Origin: Sphingobium sp. | GTDB taxonomy: Bacteria; Pseudomonadota; Alphaproteobacteria; Sphingomonadales; Sphingomonadaceae | Length of the DNA stretch: 64,000 nt | Direction: 5' to 3' | Assembly (NCBI GenBank): GCA_020446425.1 | Contig: JAGRES010000013.1 | Location: 124,001 to 188,000, forward strand | Shown: positions 1-9,001 of the stretch, one piece after another | Layout of the letters: each line of letters opens with the position of its first letter | Position numbering within the stretch: the stretch's first letter is position 1 | The notes under the pieces: generated by a model | Told to the model about the DNA's origin: nothing | The model's input: the letters and a program-made list of their open reading frames with translations, nothing else | Database searches by the model: none | Translations under genes and position numbers: made by a program

Positions 1-606
1 CAGTTCCGGCGCAAAGATGAACTCGGGCACATAGCCCGTCAGGCTGTGGCCGCGCAGATCGTCCACGCAGGATGGTGTACCATTTTCTTCAAGATAGCTA
101 TGCGAGGCATAGAGGCGCAGCGTATAATCTCCCAGTTTCCGCACCATCAGCCTGCCTCGCTGTGGGCGTGCGAGCATGACCGCCATGTCGGCTTCACGCC
201 GTGAAGGGTTGAGAAAACCCGATGCGGTAATGATGTCGAGACCGATATGAGGATGGCGTGCGTGGAAATCGGCGATCCGGGGCGCGAGCACCCATGTACC
301 GAAACCCTCGGCCACCGACAGGCGAACCTGCCCCGATAGGGCATGCTGCTCACCGGTCACTTCCTCCATCGCTGCCAGGGCCGCGCTTTCGGCACTCTCG
401 GCATGCCGCATCAGCGCCTGTCCATGTGGGGTCAACCGGCGGTCATTACCGCCACCCTCGAACAAATCCGCCTCCAGCGCGCTGGACAGGCGCGTCAGCC
501 TGCGCCCTATCGTAGTGGCGTCAACTCCAAGCGTGCGCGCCGCCGGCGCAATTTTCCGCGTGCGCGCGACAGCGAGAAAGATGCGCAGATCGTCCCAGTC
601 GAGCAT
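1..606 (-). CDS. LysR-family transcriptional regulator (partial, C-terminus beyond left edge)
   Basis: The reading frame is open from an ATG at 604-606 to the left edge, giving the first 202 residues. It starts MLDWDDLRIFLAVA and continues into a winged helix-turn-helix (about residues 3-60) with the LysR pattern APAARTLGVDATTIGRRLTRLS. The start of the effector-binding domain follows (VRLSVAEGFGTWVLAPRI). LysR proteins are about 300 residues, so roughly 100 are missing. The gene diverges from the valine-degradation operon across a 118 bp gap with nested inverted repeats, so it is a plausible regulator of that operon. That link is inference from position only. Confidence 0.85.
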   Translation of the reverse strand, partial: MLDWDDLRIFLAVARTRKIAPAARTLGVDATTIGRRLTRLSSALEADLFEGGGNDRRLTPHGQALMRHAESAESAALAAMEEVTGEQHALSGQVRLSVAEGFGTWVLAPRIADFHARHPHIGLDIITASGFLNPSRREADMAVMLARPQRGRLMVRKLGDYTLRLYASHSYLEENGTPSCVDDLRGHSLTGYVPEFIFAPEL

Positions 607-616
607 ATTGCCTGCC

Positions 617-656
617 TATTTATGCTGCAAAAATGCAGCTTTGATATGCATAAATA
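617..656. promoter_or_regulatory. Nested inverted repeats in the lysR-mmsA divergent promoter gap
   Basis: TATTTATGC (617-625) and GCATAAATA (648-656) are a perfect 9-bp inverted pair. Inside them GCTGCA-AAAA-TGCAGC (624-639) is a second perfect inverted repeat with a 4-base spacer. The gap separates the divergent lysR-type gene and mmsA, where LysR proteins usually bind dyads of the T-N11-A kind. The binding protein is inferred. Confidence 0.5.
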
Positions 657-724
657 CGCAATTGAAGGCAAAAGTGCAAAGGTTCTATAGTCGCTGCAGA
701 TAGAGAATCACAGGATGCCTAATC

Positions 725-2230
725 ATGCGCGAAATAACCCACCTCCTCGCCAATGACGTTACCATGCCCGGTGCCGTATCCGGGCGCATCGGCGACGTGT
801 TCGACCCAAATAACGGCGTTGTGCAAGCACAGGTTACGCTCGGAGACAAAGCGCTGCTCGACAGGGCTGTAGCCGTGGCCAAGGCCGCGCAGCCTGCATG
901 GGCCGCAACCAACCCGCAACGCCGCGCACGCATCATGTTCGCATTCAAGGCGCTGGTCGAAAAGAACATGGACGAACTGGCGCACATGCTCAGCTCCGAG
1001 CATGGCAAGGTGATCGCAGACGCTAAAGGCGACATCCAGCGCGGCCTTGAGGTGATCGAATTCTGCTGCGGCATCCCGCATGCATTGAAGGGCGAATATA
1101 CCTATGGCGCGGGCCCGGGCATCGACGTCTATTCCATGCGCATGCCACTCGGTATTGGCGCGGGTATCACCCCTTTCAACTTCCCGGCGATGATCCCGAT
1201 GTGGATGTTCGGCCCTGCTATCGCCACAGGCAACGCTTTCATCCTCAAACCCTCCGAGCGCGACCCCAGCGTGCCGGTGCGCCTCGCCGAGCTGATGCTA
1301 GAGGCGGGTCTGCCCGAGGGCATCCTTCAGGTGCTGCATGGCGACAAGGAAATGGTCGACGCGATCCTCGACCATCCGGACATTAAGGGCGTCAGCTTCG
1401 TCGGCTCGTCCGATATCGCGCATTATGTCTACAAGCGTGGCGTCGACGCGGGCAAGCGTGTGCAGGCTATGGGCGGCGCGAAGAACCACGGCATCGTCAT
1501 GCCGGACGCCGATCTCGACCAGGTGGTGAACGACCTTTCCGGCGCAGCCTTCGGCTCGGCGGGTGAGCGCTGCATGGCGCTTCCGGTCGTGACGCCGGTG
1601 GGCGAGAAGACCGCCAACGCACTGCGCGAGAAGCTGATCCCGGCCATCGAGGGCCTGCGTGTCGGCATATCGACCGACGAGGAAGCGCATTATGGCCCCG
1701 TCGTCACCGCCTCGCACAAGGCAAAGGTCGAGCAGTGGATCCAGACCGGCGTCGATGAAGGCGCGGAGCTGGTCGTCGACGGGCGCGGCTTCAAGCTGCA
1801 GGGGCATGAGGACGGTTTCTTCGTCGGCCCGAGCCTGTTCGATCATGTGAAGCCGACGATGCAATCCTACAAGGAAGAGATATTCGGCCCCGTGCTTCAG
1901 ATGGTGCGCGCCGAAAGCTTTGAGGAAGCGCTCGCCCTGCCCAGCCAGCACCAATATGGCAATGGCGTCGCCATCTTCACCCGCAATGGCCATGCGGCGC
2001 GCGAATTTGCGGCGCGGGTCGATGTCGGCATGGTAGGCATCAACGTGCCGATCCCCGTTCCGGTCGCCTACCACACCTTTGGCGGCTGGAAGCGCTCGGC
2101 GTTCGGCGACACCAATCAGCACGGCATGGAAGGCGTCAAGTTCTGGACCAAGGTCAAGACCATTACCCAGCGCTGGCCCGACGGTTCACCGGATGGTAGC
2201 AACGCCTTTGTCATTCCGACGATGGGGTAA
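725..2230 (+). CDS. mmsA: Methylmalonate-semialdehyde dehydrogenase (CoA-acylating)
   Basis: A 501-residue protein of the aldehyde dehydrogenase superfamily. The family member MmsA oxidises methylmalonate semialdehyde with NAD and CoA to propionyl-CoA, the last step of distal valine degradation. Visible marks are the N-terminal MmsA pattern (GRIGDVFDPNNG), the cofactor-region segment ITPFNFPAMIPMWM, and the catalytic loop FGSAGERCMALPVV with the nucleophile at Cys283. Length is normal for MmsA. The start is preceded by an AGGATG-like ribosome site. It is the first of five consecutive genes that together cover the route from isobutyryl-CoA to propionyl-CoA. Confidence 0.95.
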   Translation: MREITHLLANDVTMPGAVSGRIGDVFDPNNGVVQAQVTLGDKALLDRAVAVAKAAQPAWAATNPQRRARIMFAFKALVEKNMDELAHMLSSEHGKVIADAKGDIQRGLEVIEFCCGIPHALKGEYTYGAGPGIDVYSMRMPLGIGAGITPFNFPAMIPMWMFGPAIATGNAFILKPSERDPSVPVRLAELMLEAGLPEGILQVLHGDKEMVDAILDHPDIKGVSFVGSSDIAHYVYKRGVDAGKRVQAMGGAKNHGIVMPDADLDQVVNDLSGAAFGSAGERCMALPVVTPVGEKTANALREKLIPAIEGLRVGISTDEEAHYGPVVTASHKAKVEQWIQTGVDEGAELVVDGRGFKLQGHEDGFFVGPSLFDHVKPTMQSYKEEIFGPVLQMVRAESFEEALALPSQHQYGNGVAIFTRNGHAAREFAARVDVGMVGINVPIPVPVAYHTFGGWKRSAFGDTNQHGMEGVKFWTKVKTITQRWPDGSPDGSNAFVIPTMG

Positions 2231-2239
2231 GCACCGACT

Positions 2240-3382
2240 ATGACCGGCCAATTCGAGCTTTCGGACGACCAGCGCGCGATACAGGAGATGGCGCACCGCT
2301 TCACAGCGGACGCCATCACCCAGCATGCGGGCGAATGGGATGAGAAACATATCTTCCCGCGCGATGTGGTGAAGGCGGCAGCCGAGCTGGGCTTTGGCGG
2401 CATCTATGTGAGTGAGGAATCGGGCGGCATCGGTCTCGGGCGGCTGGAGGCGGCGCTGATCATGGAGGCGATGGCCTATGGCTGTCCCTCGACCAGCGCC
2501 TTCATCTCGATCCACAACATGTCGGCCTGGATGATCGACCGTTTCGGCGGCGATGCGGTGAAGAGCAAATATGTGGCGCCGCTTGTCTCCGCCGATCTGC
2601 TCGCCAGCTATTGCCTCACGGAAGCGGGCGCGGGTTCGGACGCGGCCAGCCTCAAGACCAAGGCGGTCAGGGATGGCGACCACTATGTCGTCACCGGCTC
2701 GAAGCAGTTCATCTCCGGCGGCGGCGAAAACGACCTTTACGTAACGATGGTGCGCACCGGCGAGGATGGGCCCAAGGGCATCAGCTGCCTCGTCATCGAA
2801 AAGGATATGGAAGGCGTCAGCTTCGGCGCGCAGGAACGCAAGCTGGGCTGGCATTCACAGCCTACCGCGCAAGTCAATTTCGACAGTGTGCGCGTACCGG
2901 TCGAAAATCTGGTGGGCACAGAAGGCCAGGGATTCAGCATCGCCATGGCGGGTCTGGACGGTGGACGGCTGAACATCGGCGCCTGCTCGCTGGGCGGCGC
3001 GCAGCGCTGCCTCGATGAAGCAGTCACCTATACCAAAGACCGCAAACAGTTCGGCAAAGCGATTGCCGATTTCCAGAACACGCAGTTCACGCTGGCGGAC
3101 ATGGCGACCGAGCTGGAGGCCGCGCGCGCGCTACTGTATATGGCGGCCGTCAAGGTGACGGAGAACGCACCGGACAAGACCCGCTTCGCCGCCATGGCCA
3201 AACGGCTGGCGACTGATACAGGCAGCGCTGTGGCGGACCGGGCGCTACAGCTGCATGGCGGCTATGGCTATCTGATGGACTATCCCATCGAGCGCTTCTG
3301 GCGCGATCTGCGCGTGCACTCGATCCTTGAAGGCACAAATCAGGTCATGCGCATGATCGTGGGCAGGGATATGCTGAAATAA
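2240..3382 (+). CDS. Acyl-CoA dehydrogenase, probably isobutyryl-CoA dehydrogenase
   Basis: A 380-residue flavoprotein of the acyl-CoA dehydrogenase family. Seen are the FAD-binding segment YCLTEAGAGSDAASLKT, the substrate-loop segment ITGSKQFIS-like VTGSKQFISGGGE, and the C-terminal ILEGTNQVMRMIVGRDML, with Glu364 in the position of the catalytic base used by the short-chain and isobutyryl enzymes. In this operon the likely substrate is isobutyryl-CoA, which would be converted to methacrylyl-CoA. Other branched or short-chain acyl-CoAs cannot be excluded from sequence. The stop overlaps the next start in a TAATG, so the two are translationally coupled. Confidence 0.9.
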   Translation: MTGQFELSDDQRAIQEMAHRFTADAITQHAGEWDEKHIFPRDVVKAAAELGFGGIYVSEESGGIGLGRLEAALIMEAMAYGCPSTSAFISIHNMSAWMIDRFGGDAVKSKYVAPLVSADLLASYCLTEAGAGSDAASLKTKAVRDGDHYVVTGSKQFISGGGENDLYVTMVRTGEDGPKGISCLVIEKDMEGVSFGAQERKLGWHSQPTAQVNFDSVRVPVENLVGTEGQGFSIAMAGLDGGRLNIGACSLGGAQRCLDEAVTYTKDRKQFGKAIADFQNTQFTLADMATELEAARALLYMAAVKVTENAPDKTRFAAMAKRLATDTGSAVADRALQLHGGYGYLMDYPIERFWRDLRVHSILEGTNQVMRMIVGRDMLK

Positions 3383-4428
3383 TGAGCGACGAGGTTCTGA
3401 TTTCCGCTGAAAATGGCGTTGGCCGCATCCGGCTGAATCGGCCGAAGGCGATCCATTCGCTGACACTTGGCATGTGCGACACGATTAATGCCGCACTGGC
3501 GGACTGGAAGCGTGATGACGCCGTCACACTGCTGATGATCGACCATAGCGAAGGGCGCGGCTTTTGCGCGGGTGGCGATGTGCTGGCCCTGCATCGCAGC
3601 GGCACCAGCGACGGCAAGGAAGCGCGCGCTTTCTTCCACAGCGAATATCGCATGAACCACAGCCTGTTCACCTATCCCAAGCCGACGGTGGCGTTCATGG
3701 ACGGCATTGTCATGGGTGGCGGCGTGGGCATCTCACAGCCTTGCCGCTACCGCGTGGCGACCGAGAACACCAAATTCGCTATGCCGGAGGGCACGATCGG
3801 TCTGTTCCCCGATGTCGGTGGCGGCTGGTATCTCTCACGCCTGCCCGGCCAGATCGGCAAATATTTAGCGCTCAGCGCCGCGCGAGCCGATGGCGCGGAT
3901 TGCATGGCTGTTGGCCTCGCGACCCATTATATCCCCTCGGAAAAACTGGAAGCGGTCAAGGCTGAGCTGATCGCGCGGCCCAGCGAGGTTGAGGCCATCC
4001 TCGACGCAGCATCCACTACCCCTCCCCCCTCAGCCCTGATGGAACAGCGCACCGAGATCGACCGGCTGTTTGCCGCCGACACGCTCGAAGAGATCATTGC
4101 CGCGCTGGCCGCTGACGGTGGCGAATGGGCGGAGAAGCAGCACGGCATCGTCCTCGCCAAATCGCCGCAGACCGGTAAGGTCTCGCTGCGCCAGCTGCGC
4201 GAGGCTGCCGCCATGACCGACTTCGCCGACGAAATGCGTCAGGAATATGCCATCGGTTCCCGCATCGTAATGTCGCACGATTTTGCCGAAGGTGTGCGTG
4301 CCCTGTTGATCGACAAGGATAATGCGCCCAAATGGAGCCCAGCCACAGCCGAGGGCGTGACGGAGTCGATGATCGACGCCATCTTTGCCCCTCTTGCACC
4401 GGATGAGGCCTGGACCCCGGCACCTTGA
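3382..4428 (+). CDS. 3-hydroxyisobutyryl-CoA hydrolase (ECH_2 family)
   Basis: A 348-residue crotonase-fold protein. The oxyanion-hole segment [13 protein letters not shown] and the hydrolase signature [22 protein letters not shown], with acidic residues in the HIBCH positions, separate it from the true hydratase that follows. The C-terminal half carries the ECH_2 extension ([38 protein letters not shown]). The enzyme would hydrolyse 3-hydroxyisobutyryl-CoA to the free acid, feeding MmsB. The start codon overlaps the upstream stop by one base. Confidence 0.9.
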   Translation: MSDEVLISAENGVGRIRLNRPKAIHSLTLGMCDTINAALADWKRDDAVTLLMIDHSEGRGFCAGGDVLALHRSGTSDGKEARAFFHSEYRMNHSLFTYPKPTVAFMDGIVMGGGVGISQPCRYRVATENTKFAMPEGTIGLFPDVGGGWYLSRLPGQIGKYLALSAARADGADCMAVGLATHYIPSEKLEAVKAELIARPSEVEAILDAASTTPPPSALMEQRTEIDRLFAADTLEEIIAALAADGGEWAEKQHGIVLAKSPQTGKVSLRQLREAAAMTDFADEMRQEYAIGSRIVMSHDFAEGVRALLIDKDNAPKWSPATAEGVTESMIDAIFAPLAPDEAWTPAP

Positions 4429-4444
4429 AACAAGGATTTTACGC

Positions 4445-5224
4445 ATGAGCTATGAAACGATTTTGGTTGAGAAACGCGACGCGGTAACGCTGATCACGCT
4501 CAACCGCCCCAAAGCCCTCAACGCCCTCAATCAGCAAGTCCTGGCGGACCTCATCGACGCATTTGCGGCCTATGACGCCGACCCTTCGCAGCGCTGCGCC
4601 GTTATCACCGGCAGCGGCGACAAGGCCTTCGCGGCAGGTGCGGACATCAAGGAGATGTCCGAGAAGCAAGCCGCCGACTTTTATCTCGAAGACTTTTTTT
4701 CGGGCTGGACCAGTCATGTGTGCGCCACACGCAAACCATGGATCGCGGCTGTCAACGGCTTCGCGCTGGGCGGCGGATGCGAGCTGGCGATGATGGCGGA
4801 TTTCATCATTGCCGCCGACACCGCGAAATTCGGTCAGCCGGAAATCAAGCTGGGTGTTGCGCCTGGCATGGGCGGCTCGCAGCGCCTTACCAAAGCCGTA
4901 GGCAAAGCCAAGGCGATGGAAATGTGCCTCACAGGGCGCATGATGGGCGCCGAAGAAGCCGAGCGTTCAGGATTGGTGACGCGTATCGTTCCTGCGGCGG
5001 AGCTTCTCGATGACGCGCTCAAGACAGCAGCAACTATCGCATCCATGCCCCCCATGGCAGCGATGGTGAACAAGGAAATGGTCGATCTCGCCTTCGAGAC
5101 GAGTCTGGCGCAAGGCCTCGTCGGCGAGCGCCGGATGTTCCAGATTCTAGCAGCTACCGAAGACAAGAAGGAAGGCATGGCCGCCTTTGTCGAAAAGCGC
5201 GAGGGCGTCTGGAAGGGCCGCTGA
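4445..5224 (+). CDS. Enoyl-CoA hydratase
   Basis: A 259-residue crotonase family member. It has the oxyanion-hole stretch [12 protein letters not shown] and the two catalytic glutamates of classical hydratases, Glu113 in [12 protein letters not shown] and Glu133 in FGQPEIKLG. The start at 4445 ([10 protein letters not shown]) is preferred over an upstream in-frame ATG at 4385, because it sits behind CAAGGATTTTACGC and matches the usual N-terminus. In the pathway it would hydrate methacrylyl-CoA to 3-hydroxyisobutyryl-CoA. The family is broad, so a wider substrate range is possible. Confidence 0.92.
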   Translation: MSYETILVEKRDAVTLITLNRPKALNALNQQVLADLIDAFAAYDADPSQRCAVITGSGDKAFAAGADIKEMSEKQAADFYLEDFFSGWTSHVCATRKPWIAAVNGFALGGGCELAMMADFIIAADTAKFGQPEIKLGVAPGMGGSQRLTKAVGKAKAMEMCLTGRMMGAEEAERSGLVTRIVPAAELLDDALKTAATIASMPPMAAMVNKEMVDLAFETSLAQGLVGERRMFQILAATEDKKEGMAAFVEKREGVWKGR

Positions 5225-5250
5225 TCCACACAAATATAGGGAGAGGTTTC

Positions 5251-6126
5251 ATGAGCACTATCGCCTTTATAGGTCTCGGCAATATGGGCGGCGGCATGGC
5301 CGCCAACCTGGTGAAGGCCGGGCATCGGGTGCTGGGTTTTGACCTCTCCCAGGAAGCGCTGGCGCGCGCCGTAGAAGCCGGGTGCGAAAGCTGCGAGACT
5401 ATTGAGGCAGCCGTCGCCAGCGCTGATGCGGTGGTGACGATGCTGCCCAATGGCGCGATCATGCGCGATGTCTATGAGACGAGCGTGTTTGGCCATGCGC
5501 CAGCGGGCTGCCTGTTGCTCGATTGTTCGACCATCGACGTCGCCACCGCCCGTGCGGTGGCGGCCGACGCAGCCGCCAAGGGCTATGCCATGGTCGATGC
5601 GCCGGTATCAGGCGGCATTGCTGCGGCCAATGGCGGCACGCTCACCTTCATGGTCGGCGGCCCGGATGGCGATTTCGCCAAAGCCGAACCGATTCTCGCC
5701 ACCATGGGCAAGGCCGTCATTCATGCGGGTGCGGCGGGCAATGGACAGGCCGCCAAGATCTGCAACAACATGCTGCTCGGCGCGTCGATGGTCGCCACCT
5801 GCGAAACCTTCGCCATGGCACAGAAGCTGGGCCTCGACCCGCAAACCTTCTATGACATCTCCAGCGTGTCGTCCGGCCAGTGCTGGTCGATGACGAGTTA
5901 TTGCCCGCTGCCCGGCGTCGGCCCGCAAAGTCCGGCCGACAATGGCTATCAGGGCGGCTTCGCCACCGCGCTGATGCTCAAGGACCTCAAGCTGGCGATG
6001 GAGGCCGCACAAGCCGCCAATGCCGCCGTACCCATGGGGCATGCCGCCGAGGCTCTCTTTCAGGTACACGCCAATGCCGGACAAGGCGGCACGGACTTCT
6101 CGTCCATCATCAAGATGCTGGGCTGA
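5251..6126 (+). CDS. mmsB: 3-hydroxyisobutyrate dehydrogenase
   Basis: A 291-residue beta-hydroxyacid dehydrogenase that would oxidise 3-hydroxyisobutyrate to methylmalonate semialdehyde with NAD. The N-terminal Rossmann motif IAFIGLGNMGGGMAANL is followed by the substrate-site segment DAPVSGGIAAANGGTL. The catalytic lysine is in GNGQAAKICNNMLLG (Lys169). The C-terminal QGGFATALMLKDLKLA helix is typical of the family. The ribosome site is GGGAGAGG just before the ATG. It closes the valine operon and its product is the substrate of MmsA, the first gene. Confidence 0.95.
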   Translation: MSTIAFIGLGNMGGGMAANLVKAGHRVLGFDLSQEALARAVEAGCESCETIEAAVASADAVVTMLPNGAIMRDVYETSVFGHAPAGCLLLDCSTIDVATARAVAADAAAKGYAMVDAPVSGGIAAANGGTLTFMVGGPDGDFAKAEPILATMGKAVIHAGAAGNGQAAKICNNMLLGASMVATCETFAMAQKLGLDPQTFYDISSVSSGQCWSMTSYCPLPGVGPQSPADNGYQGGFATALMLKDLKLAMEAAQAANAAVPMGHAAEALFQVHANAGQGGTDFSSIIKMLG

Positions 6127-6297
6127 ATTTTCCCGGCCGGCGCCGCTGTCCGCACAGGGCATGGCGGACAAGCGAGTGCCGCAATCTGCCGGAATGTTCC
6201 CAAAATGGGACAGATAGTGCAATCCGTCGCAACCCTATTTGACATCTCCGCATTGGATGGGGAGGGTAACGGAAAGCACAAAGGGGAGTCCGGATAC

Positions 6298-6885
6298 GTG
6301 AAAAGCACCATTGGCGCATTGATGGTAATGGGTGCGGTGACCGCAACTATTCCTGCCTCCGCACAGGCCGCAACCGTCATTAACAGCGGGTCCTATATCA
6401 ATGGAGACTTTGTTCAGGTATCCGGTAGCACCAGCCTGGGGCCCGGTCGCTATCAGTTCACGGTCGACACCAGCGCGCCGGTCAATTTCTTCTATGGCTA
6501 TGTTGAAAAGCAGATTAGCTCCAATTTCTATTGCACCGACCCCGGTATTCCGGGAGGCGAATTTTACTGCGGCGGAAATGACGTGCCCTTCGGCTATGAC
6601 TTCATGCCCGTCACGCCGACCCGCTATCAGGCGACGGTAACGGTCAATGCGCCGACCACCACCTTATTCCCCGGCAGCTTCACCTCGCGCATCGAGGATA
6701 GTGAGAGCTGCTGCTCCTATTATTTCGATTTCGACGCACCGTCCGATGGCCGTTTCGCCTTGTCGGTGAGCGCCATTCCCGAACCGGCGAGCTGGGCGCT
6801 GATGATATTGGGTTTTGGCGCAGTTGGCGCGGCCATGCGGCGGCGTGAGCGCGCCGTACTGCGTCCAGCGCGGGCAAATATCTAA
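6298..6885 (+). CDS. Exported PEPxxWA-CTERM sorting-domain protein
   Basis: The chosen start is GTG at 6298, behind AAGGGGAG, giving 195 residues. An upstream in-frame ATG at 6205 would add 31 residues before the signal peptide and is unlikely. Visible parts are a signal peptide (STIGALMVMGAVTATIPASAQA), a beta-rich middle with six cysteines, and the C-terminal tripartite anchor: PEPASWALM, a hydrophobic stretch ILGFGAVGAAM, then MRRRER. This tail is the PEPxxWA variant common in sphingomonads and is recognised by an exosortase-type system for surface sorting or exopolysaccharide association. No exosortase lies in the window. The function of the middle domain is unknown. Confidence 0.85.
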   Translation: MKSTIGALMVMGAVTATIPASAQAATVINSGSYINGDFVQVSGSTSLGPGRYQFTVDTSAPVNFFYGYVEKQISSNFYCTDPGIPGGEFYCGGNDVPFGYDFMPVTPTRYQATVTVNAPTTTLFPGSFTSRIEDSESCCSYYFDFDAPSDGRFALSVSAIPEPASWALMILGFGAVGAAMRRRERAVLRPARANI

Positions 6886-6889
6886 GAAA

Positions 6890-8221
6890 TCAGGCGAATT
6901 CCGTCGCCTCGAAACGCACCGGCTCGCCGATGGCGTCATTGGCAAGGCTGTCCTCCCACATCACGCGATGACCGCGCACAATGGTGCCGATCGCCTTGCC
7001 GGTGAGCGTATCGCCCTCAAACGGGGACCAATCGCAACGCGACGCCAGCCAGCCCGGCCCGACGGTCCAGCGCTTCTTGAGATCGACGACGGTGAAATCG
7101 GCATCATAACCGAGCGCAATGCGCCCCTTACCGGCAAGGCCGAATATACGCTGCGGCCCTGCGCTGGTCATGTCGATAAAGCGTTGCAGCGTCAGGCGCC
7201 CTTCGGCCACATGGTTGAGGAAGAGGGGAACAAGTGTCTGCACACCGGGCATGCCGCTGGGTGAAGCGGGATAAGCCTTCGCTTTCTCTTCCCTGGTGTG
7301 CGGCGCATGATCGGAACCGATGACATCAGGCACGCCCTGATTGAGCCAGTACCACAGCCCTTCGCGGTGCGCGGTGCTGCGAATAGGCGGGTTCATCTGC
7401 GCGTAGCTGCCCAAGCGCGGATAGGCATCCTCGGCGGCAAGCGTGAGATGCTGCGGCGTCACCTCGCAGGTGGCGATGTCCTTGTGCCCGGCAATATATT
7501 CCAGTTCTGCAGGCGTAGTGACATGCAATATGTGGATGCGTCGCCCCGCCCCGCGCGCCAAATCAATGATCCGCCGCGTTGCCAGCATCGCGCTTTCATC
7601 GTCGCGCCAGACCGGATGTGACGACGGGTCGTTTTCCACCCGCAAATCCTTGCGCGCGTTCATCCGCGCCTCGTCTTCGGCGTGGATGGCGACTCGCCTC
7701 CGCCCTGATGCCAGAACCCGCGCCAAAGCGGCATCGTCATCGACCAGCAGGCTGCCGGTTGACGCACCCATGAATATCTTCACGCCCGCCGTGCCGGGAA
7801 TACGCTCCAGCTCTTTCAACTTTTCCGCATTTTCGGCCGTCGCGCCGACATAAAAGGCGTGGTCGCACCACATGCGATGATGCGCGCGCTTCAGCTTGTC
7901 GGCAATGCGCTCTTCGCTGTCGGTATTGGGGTTAGTGTTGGGCATCTCGAACACCGCCGTCACACCGCCCAGCACGGCAGCGCGGCTGCCCGACTCGAGA
8001 TCTTCCTTATGCTCCAGCCCCGGCTCGCGGAAATGCACCTGGCTGTCGATCACGCCGGGCAGTACATCCAGGCCGCCGCAATCAATAATCTCTCCGGCAT
8101 CGCCCAATGCGCCACCTAACGCGGCAATCTTGCCGTCACGCACGCCGACATCGGTTTGCACAGGCCCGCCGGGCGTGTGGACAGTGCCATTTTTAAGGAT
8201 CAGATCGAATGGGCCAGACAT
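6890..8221 (-). CDS. pyrC: Dihydroorotase-like amidohydrolase (class I)
   Basis: A 443-residue amidohydrolase. The ATG at 8221 is chosen over a GTG at 8230 because AAGGTGA precedes it at good spacing. Motifs include VIDSQVHFREPGLEHKEDLE, VKIFMGASTGSLL (candidate carboxylated lysine), IHAEDE, ILHVTTPAE and GSDHAPHTREEK. Dihydroorotases close carbamoyl-aspartate to dihydroorotate in pyrimidine synthesis. In the metal motif, usually D-x-H-x-H, the first His is Gln here (DSQVH). From memory this variant recurs in alphaproteobacterial homologues, but it leaves the exact reaction less certain. No other pyr gene is adjacent. The gene is convergent with the PEP-CTERM gene. Confidence 0.8.
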   Translation of the reverse strand: MSGPFDLILKNGTVHTPGGPVQTDVGVRDGKIAALGGALGDAGEIIDCGGLDVLPGVIDSQVHFREPGLEHKEDLESGSRAAVLGGVTAVFEMPNTNPNTDSEERIADKLKRAHHRMWCDHAFYVGATAENAEKLKELERIPGTAGVKIFMGASTGSLLVDDDAALARVLASGRRRVAIHAEDEARMNARKDLRVENDPSSHPVWRDDESAMLATRRIIDLARGAGRRIHILHVTTPAELEYIAGHKDIATCEVTPQHLTLAAEDAYPRLGSYAQMNPPIRSTAHREGLWYWLNQGVPDVIGSDHAPHTREEKAKAYPASPSGMPGVQTLVPLFLNHVAEGRLTLQRFIDMTSAGPQRIFGLAGKGRIALGYDADFTVVDLKKRWTVGPGWLASRCDWSPFEGDTLTGKAIGTIVRGHRVMWEDSLANDAIGEPVRFEATEFA

Positions 8222-8260
8222 ATTAATCACCTTGGCGAATGCGTTGGCCTGTCCTACCTA

Positions 8261-9001
8261 ATGCGTATGACGAGCACCACCCTCAAAGACCGCGCGCTGT
8301 TACGAATTTCAGGCGAAGACGCCCGTCCTTTCCTGCAGGGACTGATCACGCAGGACGTTCTGCCCCTGAAAGTGGATCATCCGCGCTGGTCCGGCCTGCT
8401 AACCGCGCAGGGCAAAGCGCTATTCGATTTCATGTTGTGGGCCGACAATGGCCATGTGCTGGTCGATTGCGAAGCGGCGCAGGCCGACGCGCTGATGCGG
8501 CGCCTCAGCCTCTATCGCCTGCGCCGGAAGGTTGAGATCGCTCGAGACGAAACTTTCCATGTCCACTGGTCGCTGGACGCGCCGGACCGGCCGCACGATC
8601 CGCGTCTTGCCGCGCTGGGGCATCGCTGGCTAGCGCGGGAACAGGATGATGACGCGAGCGATGCCTTTCGCACGCACCGCCTGTCGCTCGGCGTGACAGA
8701 AGGCGTGGCCGAGCTGGGCAGCGACCAGACATTATGGCTGGAGGCCAATGCCGAAGAACTGAACGGCGTCGATTACAAAAAGGGCTGCTATGTCGGGCAG
8801 GAGAATACGGCCCGCATGCATTATCGCGCCAAGGTAAACCGACGGCTTGTCGTAGTACCTCTGACGCAGTCCGACCCGGCACGCCAGCGCGCGGTGTTCC
8901 CTGAACTCGGCCTCGCCATTGATCATCGCCGTACCGAGGATATGGCGGGCCTCGACCTGCCCGGATGGCTGGCAAACGCCATTGCCAAAGAGCAGGCGTG
9001 A
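8261..9001 (+). CDS. ygfZ: YgfZ/GcvT-domain folate-binding protein
   Basis: A protein of about 246 residues related to YgfZ and Iba57/CAF17, folate-dependent factors that help maintain certain [4Fe-4S] proteins. The diagnostic signature KGCYVGQENTARMHYR is present in the C-terminal third. The N-terminal ALLRISGEDARPFLQGLITQDV matches the family start. Either of two in-frame ATGs (8261 or 8267) could be the start. It diverges from the dihydroorotase gene with only 39 bp between starts. The downstream cyclotransferase start overlaps its stop by four bases (GTGA). Confidence 0.88.
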   Translation: MRMTSTTLKDRALLRISGEDARPFLQGLITQDVLPLKVDHPRWSGLLTAQGKALFDFMLWADNGHVLVDCEAAQADALMRRLSLYRLRRKVEIARDETFHVHWSLDAPDRPHDPRLAALGHRWLAREQDDDASDAFRTHRLSLGVTEGVAELGSDQTLWLEANAEELNGVDYKKGCYVGQENTARMHYRAKVNRRLVVVPLTQSDPARQRAVFPELGLAIDHRRTEDMAGLDLPGWLANAIAKEQA

